Source: Telopea speciosissima
Lineage: Eukaryota > Streptophyta > Magnoliopsida > Proteales > Proteaceae
Direction: 5' to 3'
Length of the DNA stretch: 64,000 nucleotides
NCBI RefSeq assembly: GCF_018873765.1
Contig: NC_057918.1
Coordinates: 10,548,862-10,612,861 of the forward strand
Shown here one piece after another: positions 11,326 to 22,900 of this stretch. Positions within the stretch are counted from its first letter, which is position 1; each line of letters begins with the position of its first letter. The notes under the pieces were generated by a model. The model saw only the letters and a program-made list of their open reading frames with translations, did not search any database and had not been told where the DNA came from. A program made the translations under genes and the position numbers.

Positions 11326-12650
11326 TCTTGCAGTGCACTGTAGTGCGGGCCTAAGAGCTCGAAACGTGGAAGTTGTGACATCCAATGGTGCCAAGCTCAA
11401 GAAGAAAGAAAAAAAATTTGCCTTGCATCGAGCTCACACTGTTGGATGACGCTTCTTACACGTGCCGATCTCTCGGGCCCGCATTGCAGTGCATTGCAAG
11501 ATTCCCACGCTGTAGAGGATTTTAATCAATATTGAATAAAAGGGTCATATTCGAATAAAAAACAAAAAACAAAAAAAACAAAAAAACTGTGCACTTGTTT
11601 TATGTCATTTTGATTACTCTGTTTTGTTTCTATCAAATGAGGGCCACATAATGTTTGGGACCAATATTTGATAGAAACCCCTCAAAATTATAAGGGAAAT
11701 GGTCCCGGGGTGCAGCGGTTTTTTTGTGTCAGGCTGTGTCTAGGCATAGGTACACATTACCATCGTTTGCGATTCTTTTCCCAGATTTTTTTTCGGTTGT
11801 ATCTACAAATAATGTTAGAATGATCTTGACCAGTACTGTTAAAAGAAATACTACGATGTAGCACCTGAACTGGAGTGTGAGATGAAGCTTTGAAACGGTG
11901 GTTCCTCTCAAGGGAGGATCATAATAGAGAAGCCCAGGTAGCTCTTCTTTAGGAGGGAAATTAAGATGACGCGTATGGAAGGCAGCAACAAAAACTTGTA
12001 CGATGCCGGAGAAGACACTACCCTCCGGTGGGACGTAGATGTAAAGACGCGTGCCAAGCCAAAACATCACGATGGACAATCCCATGAAAGCCGTAGGGAG
12101 GCCCAAACCCCAGGCCCAACTGATGTTGGATTGGATATAAACGATAAGTGTGATGGAGATGAGGACGACTACAGCGAGAGTGGTGTAGGACCAGTTGAAG
12201 AAGCTGTTAATCCCTTTCTTTCCTTCCTTCTTCTGTGGTTGGATCAAATTGGTCCACCCCAAAGGGTAGGCTGGCCGGTCTGATCCCAGCCGCACCTATT
12301 GTTTGAAAGCCCAAGGCCAAGAATAAGAAGCCCAGTTGACCTGCGGTCGGCCCCAAGCATGGGTTGCTCGGATGCTGCAGCCTGGAGCATGTAGGTGGAT
12401 GCAATGCTGGAACCACTATAGTTAGAGCCAATAGTCCCTGTCCATCCATATTTGATCATCATCATCACCAACCAACCATTAAAAAGAGTTTTGATTTCAC
12501 AGGACTAACCAACGATGAAGGGATCAAGTCAAGTGTCCAATTAGAAGAGAACCCTTGGGAAAATCATATCAAAACCAGTAAAATTACAAGTAATTGGTGC
12601 CTTTTTATTTAAAGAACAGGTGAGATTTATTATTATTATTATTATTATTA

Positions 12651-12826
12651 GAGAAGTAGTTTTCTGTCCTGTCCGGGAGTGTGGCCTACGCCGTCACTTC
12701 ATGAGTCTCTCTCTCCTCCTCAAAACAAGGGGTAGAAATGTCTTTTCATATGGGGATGAGAGAGATAGACTCAAGAGAGTGCTGGCGTACGTTGGCTACA
12801 GTCGTGGGCAGAGTTCTCTTTTTCTC
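12651..12826. repeat. MITE family A, copy 2 (in NPF intron 2)
   Basis: Same layout as 3492-3663: GAAGTAGTTTTCTGTCC, GGGAGTGTGGCCTACG, TCTCTCTCTCCTCCTCAAAA, GAGAGAGATAGACTC, then GCAGAGTTCTC at the right end. It lies between exons 2 and 3 of the NPF pseudogene. Confidence 0.7.
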
Positions 12827-12930
12827 TTATTATATATTATTATTATCGTCAATTCTAAAATTATTTTCTACTACTATTATATTTTAGGAAAAAAGATCTC
12901 TACTTGGTGGTGTTTCCTATGCCCCCTCTT

Positions 12931-13045
12931 ATAGTGCACTGTGAGATGACGCATCTGCCCCCTGAGTAGATACCTAGGCGTGCTCACCCATTGGTCCATA
13001 CATTTGCGAAGAGACCATGCAACCAATTAGAGATCTCTTGCCCGA
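12931..13045. repeat. Repeat family F, copy 1
   Basis: About 115 bp close to 55210-55340: both contain GTGCACTGTGAGATGACGC-like and GGGTAGATACCCAGGC-like words and end AGAGACCATGC-ACCAA-TAGAGATC. Only weak inverted structure is visible, so it may be part of a longer element. Confidence 0.5.
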
Positions 13046-13499
13046 TATTTTAATTCAAATTCAATGGTTGTTATAAATGGCATTCCTATAGGTTTAGGTC
13101 CCCCAAAAAAAAAGTGTATGGGAATGTTCCATTTATGATTTATATGTTGTAGTGGATAATTGAGGAAACCATTAATGGAGGATATAAACGTGACAATCAG
13201 CCAAAGTGCGAGAGATGATGGAGTAGGAATGATATATATATATATATATACACGGAAGTAGACGAAGGAGGCAAAGGCCAAAGTGCGAAACCTGCCGAGG
13301 TAAGAGTCACAGATGAAGGCACCAAGCAAGGGAGTGAAGTTGGTGGTACCAGACCAGATGTTGATGATGTTAATGGTGGTTATTTGATCCAAGTGAAACT
13401 CTTTCATCAGATACAACATGAAGTTCATTATCAACCCCACCGTCGATAGCCTCTCAAACGTCTCGTTCCCTGCACAAGTGTGAGCTAAAAGTGAACTTT

Positions 13500-13560
13500 G
13501 CGAAGAATAACAATAACAAATTCAGCCTTATCCCAACTTAATAGGATCGACTATATGGAT
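13500..13560 (-). mobile_element. RTE-type LINE 3' tail fragment
   Basis: On the minus strand it ends with a CCTATTAAGTTGGGATAAGGC-like phrase followed by TTGTTATTGTTATTC, the typical 3' end of plant RTE LINEs. About 60 bp, inside intron 1 of the NPF pseudogene. Confidence 0.5.
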
Positions 13561-13685
13561 TTAAACAGGACCAACTTTACGAAGAAAACTATAGAAAGAA
13601 ACAGACCTAGAATGTAGGGCATGGTCTTCCAGCCACCATGCTTTCTCTTAGGTTGCTGGGTTGATTGGGCAGCTGCTGTTTCCAT

Positions 13686-14360
13686 GGTGCCGGGTTCTTG
13701 AGCTTCTGGGTTCTTTGTGGGCGGTGGGGTTAAGGATGATGACTTGGTGGTGGTGGTGGACGAAGAAGAACTAGAAATGGGGAAGCATCTCAAGGAGCAG
13801 AGAATACATGATGAGGAAAAGCTTAAATATTTCATGATCTTGTCCTTCTCCGCCACCATCATTATTGATTTGCTTGGGCCTTAAAAATACGGACTCTATC
13901 AGCTCTGAAACATGCCTCAAGGTGATAAAATCCTCGCAGGCATCATCATTTATACATAGAAATGTGTGTGTCTGTGAGAGAGAGACTAGAACCACCGTCC
14001 ATTAGTACACACACCGTCCAATTGTGCACACGTGTTTGGGTAGGGGTAGGGTGGTCATTATGAAGAGAAGAGAAGGAAAACCAGGTTTTTTTACTCAGAC
14101 TCGCCCTACTCAAAACCTGATGACCAGGGCGAGTCATATTTGTTACTAATTTTTAATAAAAATATGTATATGTTTAATATACTCTCATTTACCCCCCCCC
14201 CAAAATATGTATATGTAATTCAAAAGAGAACTATTTTTCATTATATGGATAGTATAATAATTTAATACCCTTGGGGAAGTTCAAATACGTTACGCTTTGG
14301 AACATGAGCATAACCTGCTATAAACGTGCTAATAATAAAGACACACATGAAGGAATCTAA
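13686..14360. other. Upstream side of the NPF pseudogene
   Basis: No separate gene. Minus-strand open frame extends upstream of METAAAQ (TTTTKSSSLTPPPTKNPEAQ), so the original start codon may have been further up. A GTGGTCATTATGAAG core at 14051 resembles the MITE core described in the findings. Confidence 0.4.
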
Positions 14361-14533
14361 CTCCTCTCAAGTTCCTTGCCCGGTCAGGTTCGTAGGTTCA
14401 TCTCATAGAGGGTAAAAAATGACGACCTCACCCCCTGCCCGAACACACTGCTCGGGTGGATGAGGTCGTCATTTTCGCCCTCCCTATGAGAGGAACCTAC
14501 GAACCTAACCGGACAGGAAACCTGAGAGGAGAA
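14361..14533. repeat. Palindromic MITE family C, copy 1 (about 173 bp)
   Basis: Left arm: CTCCTCTCAAGTTCCTTGCC, GGTTCGTAGGTTCATCTCATAG and AAAATGACGACCTCA. Right arm: the complements, TGAGGTCGTCATTTTCG, CTATGAGAGGAACCTACGAAC and GGACAGGAAACCTGAGAGGAG. The hinge is CCGAACACACTGCTCGG. A second, more diverged copy lies at 25838-25983. Confidence 0.8.
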
Positions 14534-15420
14534 AAATTCTACATGAAGAGTTAGAAAGGGGAGAGAGGACGAAACCATAAAGCACTCTCAAGGCATAAAT
14601 ATCATTACTTGAAGAAGTAATGTAGTTGTGGGGTTGCGAGTTGGGATCAACTACCCACATGGGGAGCAGTGGGACAGATCCCAACCCACCATGGACTGTA
14701 GGACCCATACCCTATGGAGGGTTCAAATCTGTCCCCACCGTCCCCAAATAGGGAATAGATCCGGACTCATTGCCTGACCATCACTTAGGTTTTGGAAAAT
14801 AAGATTTTAATACCGAAGTTGGGGGTAGCGTGTCCATCCCTTTGCCCTAAAATAAAACCACAGAACCATGAATATGAATATTTATTGACCTAAATAATAT
14901 TTTGTGAAGCGCGTAGTTGCCACGTGCCATCCCAAATTGTCAAAATGAGTCGTACGACCTTTTATTAGGCTTGGAGTTTATGGAGTTTGGACCGGAGTCA
15001 TTGATAATAATAATTATCAATAAGGGCCCGTTTGGTTGGTGGCAAGTTAATTCGGATTGATGCCCAACGAAGTCTATGGTTCCCATTCTTCTTCATCACT
15101 TTTTTTGTTTTGTAGAAGTCTCCTTCAACCCACCCCTTCCCAATTCCTATTAAATTGATCAGATTCTGGTGGGATGCTTGTGATAAAGGTGTGCACTGTT
15201 GTGGGGGTGCAGTAAAAGTACAACCATCAATGGTCATAAATGTCTATCTATATTTATAAATCAGTCCAAATTGCACTAATAAAAAAGAACAAGACAAAAA
15301 TTAATACATTCCCATTAGGAAATCCACTCTAAGAACCCTCGTGGCAACAGAAGATGCGTCGAGTATCCAATGTCACTTTGCTCTGAATTGGAAACTTAAT
15401 AATAATAATAATAAAAGAAT
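14534..15420. other. Gene-free stretch
   Basis: No gene recognised. Contains AAT-type microsatellites (15000-15022, 15398-15414) and the phrase GGGCCCGTTTGGTTGGTGGC at about 15025, a common MITE end. Confidence 0.4.
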
Positions 15421-15566
15421 CTTAAGGTTGTGTTTGATGTAAATTCTCTAAATAGATTCTAGTTCTATAACGTAATCTAAAACCTGATTCTTTTCTTTAT
15501 TCTCGCTTTAGAATGCATTCTCGACCCAAAATCTATTTTGAAAATATATACCAAACACAACCTAAG
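15421..15566. repeat. MITE with 'gttgtgtttg' ends (about 145 bp)
   Basis: Inverted ends CTTAAGGTTGTGTTTGATG and CCAAACACAACCTAAG. The interior AGATTCTAGTTCTATAACG and related words are shared loosely with 45520-45630, which has no clear ends. Confidence 0.6.
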
Positions 15567-15761
15567 TTCGTTTTCAAAAATTGGGGATGAATGCTTGATT
15601 ATACCATCGTTGAGGAGACTTGGAGTAGAGGCTATAAAGCTAAGGGCGTCTGACTGCTCAAACTCATATGTGTTTCTGTAGCTGAGAACCCATTATTCTC
15701 TTTTGCAACTTTTCCATCAAATAATACAGCATGTTGAATGCAAAAAACAATGAGAATATTA

Positions 15762-15880
15762 ATATAGGGGAGAATGTTCTCTGTGCCAGAGCGCAGACTG
15801 CGCCCAGGCACATGGGCCTGCCACTCTCAAGGGGGGAGGGCAGGATGGTCATTACGCCCACCTCCACAGCGCCCCTTAAT
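15762..15880. repeat. MITE family B, copy 1
   Basis: Begins GGGAGAATGTTCTCTGTGCC and continues GCGCCCAGGCACATGGGC, then GGATGGTCATTACGCCC. Copies or relatives are at 46490-46620, 53292-53425 and 58795-58972. The right end is not clear. Confidence 0.6.
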
Positions 15881-16924
15881 ATAGCTATTGATAAGCATTG
15901 GGTGGGCTTACCTGAACCTATTCAAGCCCATCCTCACCCTTACCCCTGAGAAAACAAAAAAAAGAGCCCAAACCCAAACCTTACTCAGACTTGTTAACCT
16001 TAGATTATGAAATGCATGGTACAATTTGTTGATGATGGTTACACACATTGATATCTGTGGATGCATTCTACTTTATGTTACCTTTTTAAAAACTTCGGAT
16101 TCTTATAACATTTTTTTACATGTAGCAATTCATATACAGTTTTCGGAAATTTACAGCATCATTAACAAAGAAATAATCAGCCACAGAAAATATGAAAGCC
16201 AAGAAAATTTACAGAATTTTCTTTCTTAAATTTATCAACCAAACAACCAGAAAATATGAAAGCCAAGAAAATTTAGATAATCTTCTTTTCTTTTCTTGGC
16301 TTCCAAACACAGCCTTAGTGACTCACCTAGAAGCCTTTCTACGTGGCCATAATATTTGCCATGTGGTACCTTGGGTGGGGCCCAAATTTTGTGTACAGGT
16401 AAACCTCCAAAGTCCCCTACTTAAATTTCAGATCCATCCAAGTTTGTCAAGTAGCAAACAAAGCATTGAAAAATCTGGGAATGCTGCGAGTGCATGCCAA
16501 TACACGGACAGATGAAAAGAAATAAAAGAGGCATGAACAAAAATGGGATTGTATTTGATTGAATTTGAATCTCAAATTTGACACGGACTAATCCAGACCA
16601 TTCCCTTGATATCCAATGCGTGATAGAACTACATCACCTCCCATGTGGCACAATAGAAGTATATTGTCAAGAGATACATCTCTTCACAGGCTGCCATGAA
16701 AACTTTTTACAACAGAATTACATATTTTTTCTTAGAGGGGCAGGTTTATTCCATAGCTCACTTACCCAATGCATAGAATGAGATGTCAGATGGGTACCAA
16801 AGAACTGCAGCAAAATACTTTCTACGTAGAGTACAACCACCTTGTTGGGATGCTAAATTAACTGAAAAACTACAGTACATGAATAACCAACCAAAAACAA
16901 AAACTGACCTTCACAATAAGAATA
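15881..16924. other. Gene-free stretch downstream of the RCC1 gene
   Basis: At 16184-16316 a 27-base word starting AGAAAATATGAAAGCC occurs twice in direct order and is followed by its inverted partner TTTTCTTGGCTTCCAAAC, a MITE-like remnant. The part from about 16500 to 16924 probably holds the 3' untranslated region of the RCC1 gene, read on the minus strand. No other gene. Confidence 0.45.
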
Positions 16925-19900
16925 TCATGTTTCAGAAGGTATGTGAATTGTTCTTGTGGCAAATGTAAAACCACTTCCACAATAAACATGGAATCTGCTG
17001 TTGCCATTTGGAAGACCACCTAGATTTACTATCTGAGGGCTGGTTACATCAAGAGTGTTCCCCAAGCCAAGCTGTGTTCACCCCAGCCCCATGTCATTAT
17101 CACTCCATTCTCTGTAATCACAGTATACAACGATCAAGCTACAGCAAGCAGCATTTGATTCCACTGCATTTCCTTCAAGAAGAAGAAAAGTTGACTTGCC
17201 TGTAACTAGGGCGGAGTGCTCAGCTCCTGCTGAAATGCTTATGAGTTTTACACCATCAAGACCAGAAACTCCTCTAGAGTGGCTTCCCAAAAACCTTCTG
17301 TCCGAATCAATACATTCGAGTCTCATAATCACTTGTAAAACAAAATGGATAATTGATCAAAAATGAGAAGAAAATTGTGACTCTTATTTCCGGGTGGCTT
17401 GAGCCAAATATGTTTTATGCAGCCTGCTTGTGAATTGGATGGATTGTTGAGGTCGTGTACCATGTATGACCTCGGATAGAACTTATTGGAGGGCAAGGAT
17501 CCATGTAGCAGCAAACCCCATTTAGCTGAGATTCTCCTAACTTGTTGGGCTGTGCCTCTTTCCTCATATTTTTATTTTCCATCGTTCATTTGTCATTTTC
17601 CATCCCTCTTTTCCCATCTCTTCATTCCCTTATTTTGTTTAAACCCCAGTTTTACTTACTTTGTTTGATTGGATTCAAGTAGCCGACCCCATTAAGTTGG
17701 GATAAGGCTGACTTTGTTGTCGTTGTTGTTGAGGTAAAACTAGGTAAACGATCCATTCAGTCTTTCTTTCCTAAAAGAACTATAGTATTATAAAGAATGA
17801 AACACCAGATAAGACGTTGAACTATTATGTACTAGCATAGTGGCATCCATTTCTAACACACACACACACACACAACTAAAACCCCCCCCCCCCCAAAAAA
17901 AAAAAAAAAAAAAAAAAAAAACCCAAAAAGAAATACTAGCAATCCAGTACACTTCTAATCTGTCATGGCCTTAACGTGTTCTAAAACATCATAACTCCAT
18001 ACCAGAGGCCCAGAAATGTCAAGGTTTTCCTATGCTTGTCACAGAAAGGCATAAAATTTAAGTGTTGTTTCGTCCTCAGTCTCAACTTAACTCAACTCAG
18101 CCTTATCCCAACTATCCTTTTTCTCCAATCACCTCTATTCAAAGCCATACTTGTTACAAGTCCTAAGCTACGCATGTCTTTCCTCACCACTTCTCCTAGA
18201 GTCATTTTAGGTCTACCCCGGGCTCATTTAGCTCCTTCAATCTGAATCAAATCAGCCCTCCAAATTGGAGCATTCAAAGGCCTCTGTTGCACATGTCCAT
18301 GTCACCTCAAACGGATTTCTTGCAACTTATCATGCATCAGAGCTATTCCTACATTAGCTCTAATTTGTTCATTCCTTTTTAAATCTTTTCTAGTTTTGCC
18401 ACTCATCTATCTTAACATCCTCATTTTAGCTACACTAAGTTTGTTTATATGCTGTTTCTTCACTGCTCAACATTCAGCTCCATACATCATTGTCGGTCGA
18501 ATAGCTGTTCTATAAAATTTTCTTTTCAGTTTTGAAGGAATATGTCGATCACACTACAATCTGCACACACCTATCCACTTCATCCACCCTATTCTAATCC
18601 TTTGTGCAATATCATCCTCTATTTCTCCTTCTTTATTTATGATTGAAACAAGGTACCTAAATTTTCACTTTGCGGTATCTTCCTTTCATCAGTTTTCACC
18701 ACCTCACTTTCAGACCCATTTTACTAAAGTTACACAACATATACTCTGTTGTTGTTCTACTTATCTTAAAACCTTTTGATTCCAAGGTTAATCTCTACAA
18801 TTTCAACTTTGCATTTATCCCTACTTTTGTTTCATCCACCAAAATAATATCATCATAAAAAAGCATACATTTAGGAATCTAACCTTGAATGTCCTTAGTC
18901 AGCTCATCTATGATTAGCCCAAACAAATATGGGTTTAAGACTGATCCTTGATGTAATTCAATTGTAATTGAGAATTCACTACCCTCACCCCCCAGTTCTT
19001 ACACTAGTCAATTATGAGGTAAACTAACTTATTTTGCATGTCCAACAATATGCATCTATTTGAAAGGAATTACTTGATTCTTTCAGAGGACTCTAGTCCA
19101 GAAGGACATGCACAAACAGTTGCTTGTTGTACATGAGTATAATATATTACTCATGGTGCATGCATCTATATATCAACCCAAGGGACTGGTACTAAGTTTA
19201 AGCACAATGCAATCAGATAAAGCAATTGGATTGTAATATTATCCTCATTCAAGCAAAATCAAATATGGGAACTCACCATTTGAGGAAATATATGGAGTGT
19301 CATGAATGGTGGAATGTTTCTCTTGGCTCATTTTCTGAGGATCACTAAGCATCCCATGAAGTTTCCCACCAAGCATAAATACTTTATATTCACCTGCCCC
19401 AAGTACCAAAGAGCTATTTAATAGGCCATATACCATCATAAATTTGGGAATCCAAGATAGCATAGATAAAACAGGCCATTATTTATATACCTGTTAACAT
19501 TAAAGCATGATTCCATCCAAGAGCAACTTGCAAGACCTTAAATGGTGATGCTAAAATCTGGGGGAAGTAAACATCTGAGGTGCCACTGAATCCTTTGCCC
19601 CAAGTATAGAGCTGCCCATCAGCTGATGCAGTGTTATCAGATATGTGACATAAAAAAGAAAGCAATAACTAAATGGGCATTTGATGACTGAAGTTAAACT
19701 AAAACATACATGAAGGCCCAGCAAACCATTCCACCATATGATGCATAAACAGAAACTTCCTAAACAATCACCTATAAAGCAGGCTAAACATACACTTCTG
19801 ATGCGTGAAGTCATGGATTTTCCTTTTACAAATAATAACCTCAAACTTTAGCCCCTCAAATTTAGCCACATCTTAAGGTTAAGTTCGTTTTGTCTGGTTT

Positions 19901-22900
19901 TCTGGGCTTCTGTCCTTGCCAAATTGTTCATGAATTTGATGGACCAAATTAATGTGTTGAGTGCACGTCATATAGCGGTTCAATAAGGATGATGGGGCCC
20001 AGTTCCATCATATGTTTTCATTAAAAAAAAATAAAATTACAGCTACATAAATTTGAAGGAGGGAGAGGGGAAAAAACTACCGGATAATGCTGCACTATGA
20101 TCCCCATTTGCACATATGTTAACAATCTTGACATCTTCAAATCCGAAAATTGCTTGGGGGAGACTGCATGTTCTGATCCGGTCCTTGGAGAAACCAAGTT
20201 GGCCACGTTTCCCTGAACCAAATCCATAGACTGGATGTTCTGAATCCCCTGCACCAAAGTAATTCCAAACCTCAATATTTGATGCAGCTAAGCCCTATAA
20301 GTTTTTTTTCCATTTATCTTTAATCTGAATAAACTAACAGGAAGATAATGGCGATCAGATGCTAGAAGTAACAATCCATTTCTTCTAGCATATGCTTTGT
20401 TCTTCTATGATGGTCACATAATATTCATGTCTGAGATGCATGTCAAGCATATTCATTTGACAATACTAATTTCACCAATATTTCTTGTTTTAGATTCTTA
20501 ACAGCATGCTGCATACCGATGCCATTCATATCATTTTTCATGTATATCAGCTCATTACAGATATATTCCTTTATATGAAACTTCCACATAAAAAATAGGT
20601 CAGTAACATATACAGTATAATACATGAACTGCGTACATGTGTTTTCTGTTTCAGGCTTCCCTAAGTCACCATTTTAGAGATGTTGTGCCAGTCCGACACA
20701 CAGAAAAGGCCCACGCTGTCTTTGTCCATAGTTGTTATTGCCAGGCCAAATTTTAAGAAGGCCCACGACCTTTAAAATCTTAAAATCTTCTTTACATCCA
20801 CACACCCCCTCCCCCAGGTGGGGCTAAAAAAATTTCTCCAAAATTCTAGTTAGTGCAATCCTAAAGTCATCCACTAGTCCTATAGAAAATTAAACCAAAT
20901 TTCAAGAACATCAACTGGTTCAATACCACCAACATATCAAGGTCCCAAATGAGAAATAGTAAAATGCAGATAAATCTGTCCTCTTCCCTAGATGTTCTTT
21001 ATAGCCAAAAAAAAAAATGCACAGAAAATATTTAGGATACGAAAAGTGGTTATATCCTGACAGGACTACCAACATGTCAGAATGACTAGCATGATTGTTA
21101 CTCTTCTCTGGTTTCCATGAACTTTCAGCCCCTGATATTCCAAGATAAACAGACACCACAACAAATAAAGAAGCAGGAAATTGAAGGCTATAAGGACAAC
21201 CATCTCCCAAACAATTATCCATTAAATAGTCTGCCAGATCAACCATTATAACAGAAAAATCAGGAGTTCCATCCCCAAGGCAACCGACCATCTCTTGTCA
21301 CTCTGCAGCAACAAAAAATATAGGCACAAGTTCTGCCCTCACTTTAGATTCCTTGCTCAATCACTGATGAAGTTCTTGATTGCCAATGAAGCTTTGAGTT
21401 GAAAGTTTTTAATGGACCGCGTTCACTTCCAAGTTCCAAGCATCAACTGTTTGTCCTTCACGTCAATTATAAATTGTTCCCATCAATACAAACCTCATTC
21501 TAGTTGAAAAACAGAATAAGTAAATGAAATAGGGCAGTCATAACATTCCCAAGTTCAACCATATGGAACCTGATTTAGTAAAGAAAGTTCTTTGTTGTGC
21601 TGCACAACTAAGCAAAAACTATATGACCTATTTAGAAAACAAGAATGTGAGAATGTCAAAGCCACATTGTAATACTCCACATAATAGCATCTTCACATCA
21701 TGGACACAGCACATTCCCGAGTTTACCAAAGAAGAAAAACATCATAGACATGGCATGTTTTACAGTGCATTTATTATGTGTTTACCTTTCAACAATACGA
21801 GTGAATGACGCATCCCACAGGTGACCTGTTCAACTTGCTTAGAACGGAAAAATAGGACTTTAACAGGAAAGCAATGTGACTGATAATCTCCATGTCCAAG
21901 CTGCCCAAATGAACCATCTCCACAAGTAAAAAGTTCTCCTGAATCTGAACAGGAAACAAGTAAGAAACTGAAATACAAAAATATATGCTCTAAGAGAAAG
22001 TTACTAATACCAGTCATATCGAAATATAATTTTCTCCACTTTCTTTTTCCTTGTTAATTCACCCTTTTCAGCACAGTCAATTGCTTTAGGCCAGTACCTT
22101 TAACTGCAATTAATGACAATAAAATTGAAAGAGCAGTATAGAACATAGAAACATTCTAATTCCAAATTTGAGAAGCTCCTAATTTTTGGAGGGTTTGCTT
22201 ATGCCACAAAAAAAAAAGTATCAATGTGGTTGGATGTGAAAATAATAAAATCGAGGCCACAACATGTCAGCAAATTCAATAAGTTTAAATATTATAATTT
22301 TCCAGTTCTCTACTAAAAATATAAGTTTAAATATTAAAATAATGATGTAAAAATCCTCTAGAAACTAGTGTTAGTATTATGTAATCCACACAAGAAATAG
22401 TAGGCTGCTGATGTCCATGATTAAGGGTTTTAACTTCACGCTTAAACATGGTATTTTACAAATTAGCTCCTGATTGTATATGGAATAACCCAATGTGTCT
22501 GAAGAGACCTGAAACAAACCCCGAGTGATTCCAGCCAGCAGAAACATAAGATACAACAAAGCTTTCGAAGAACTTTACGGGCTTTGGTAGTAAGCCATTC
22601 GCCAGCTCCCCATGACCAAGTTGACCACATGTGCCCCTCCCCCACGTGAGTACCCTACCACCTGCACAAAATGAAAAACACTCATGCCCTTAGCCAAAAT
22701 AGAAAAACGATACCCAATGAAGTTGTGTCTGGAAAGTTTCATAGTTGAAGTCCACAATGGAAGAAGTGATCATAAAATATTACCCCAAAGACTGTCTCAT
22801 TGGTATGCCAATAAGCATGCACCATGATCGCTCATGTAAAAATATTGGAACCATGAAAATTCGGATGACATTTTCTTACATGATCATTGTAAATACATCA

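Larger units (their letters stand above)
9675..13685 (-). pseudogene. NPF2-type (NRT1/PTR family) transporter pseudogene, four exons
   Basis: Exons read by eye on the minus strand: about 13685-13607 (METAAAQSTQQPKRKHGGWK), 13469-13254 (NETFERLSTVGLIMNFMLYL, then IINIWSGTTNFTPLLGAFICD), 12437-11865 (AAGIRPASLPFGVDQFDPTTE and NISWAWGLGLPTAFM), 10558-9675 (MDRHLGPKFQIPTGSMGIIS and HEGGITLLQRIGIG, ending ELNSTKHLSD). These are the hallmarks of NPF2 proton-coupled transporters. It is disabled: exon 3 has a 4-base GAAA duplication after DPTTEEGRK that shifts frame. Exon 4 carries stops at the positions of family residues P (SRAN-P-W), E (QQIE-E-V) and Q (SIAQ-Q-GTF). Exon 2 is about 216 nt where 218 is usual. 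Intron 2 holds a MITE and intron 3 an hAT-like element. The reading frame after the stops in exon 4 stays open for about 230 codons, so decay is recent or the region was under constraint until lately. Confidence 0.85.

Noticed and set aside
20920-21291. Extra exon of the RCC1 gene
   Set aside because: The open frame has no RCC1 motif, and exon 3 joins exon 4 in phase with an unbroken family pattern without it.
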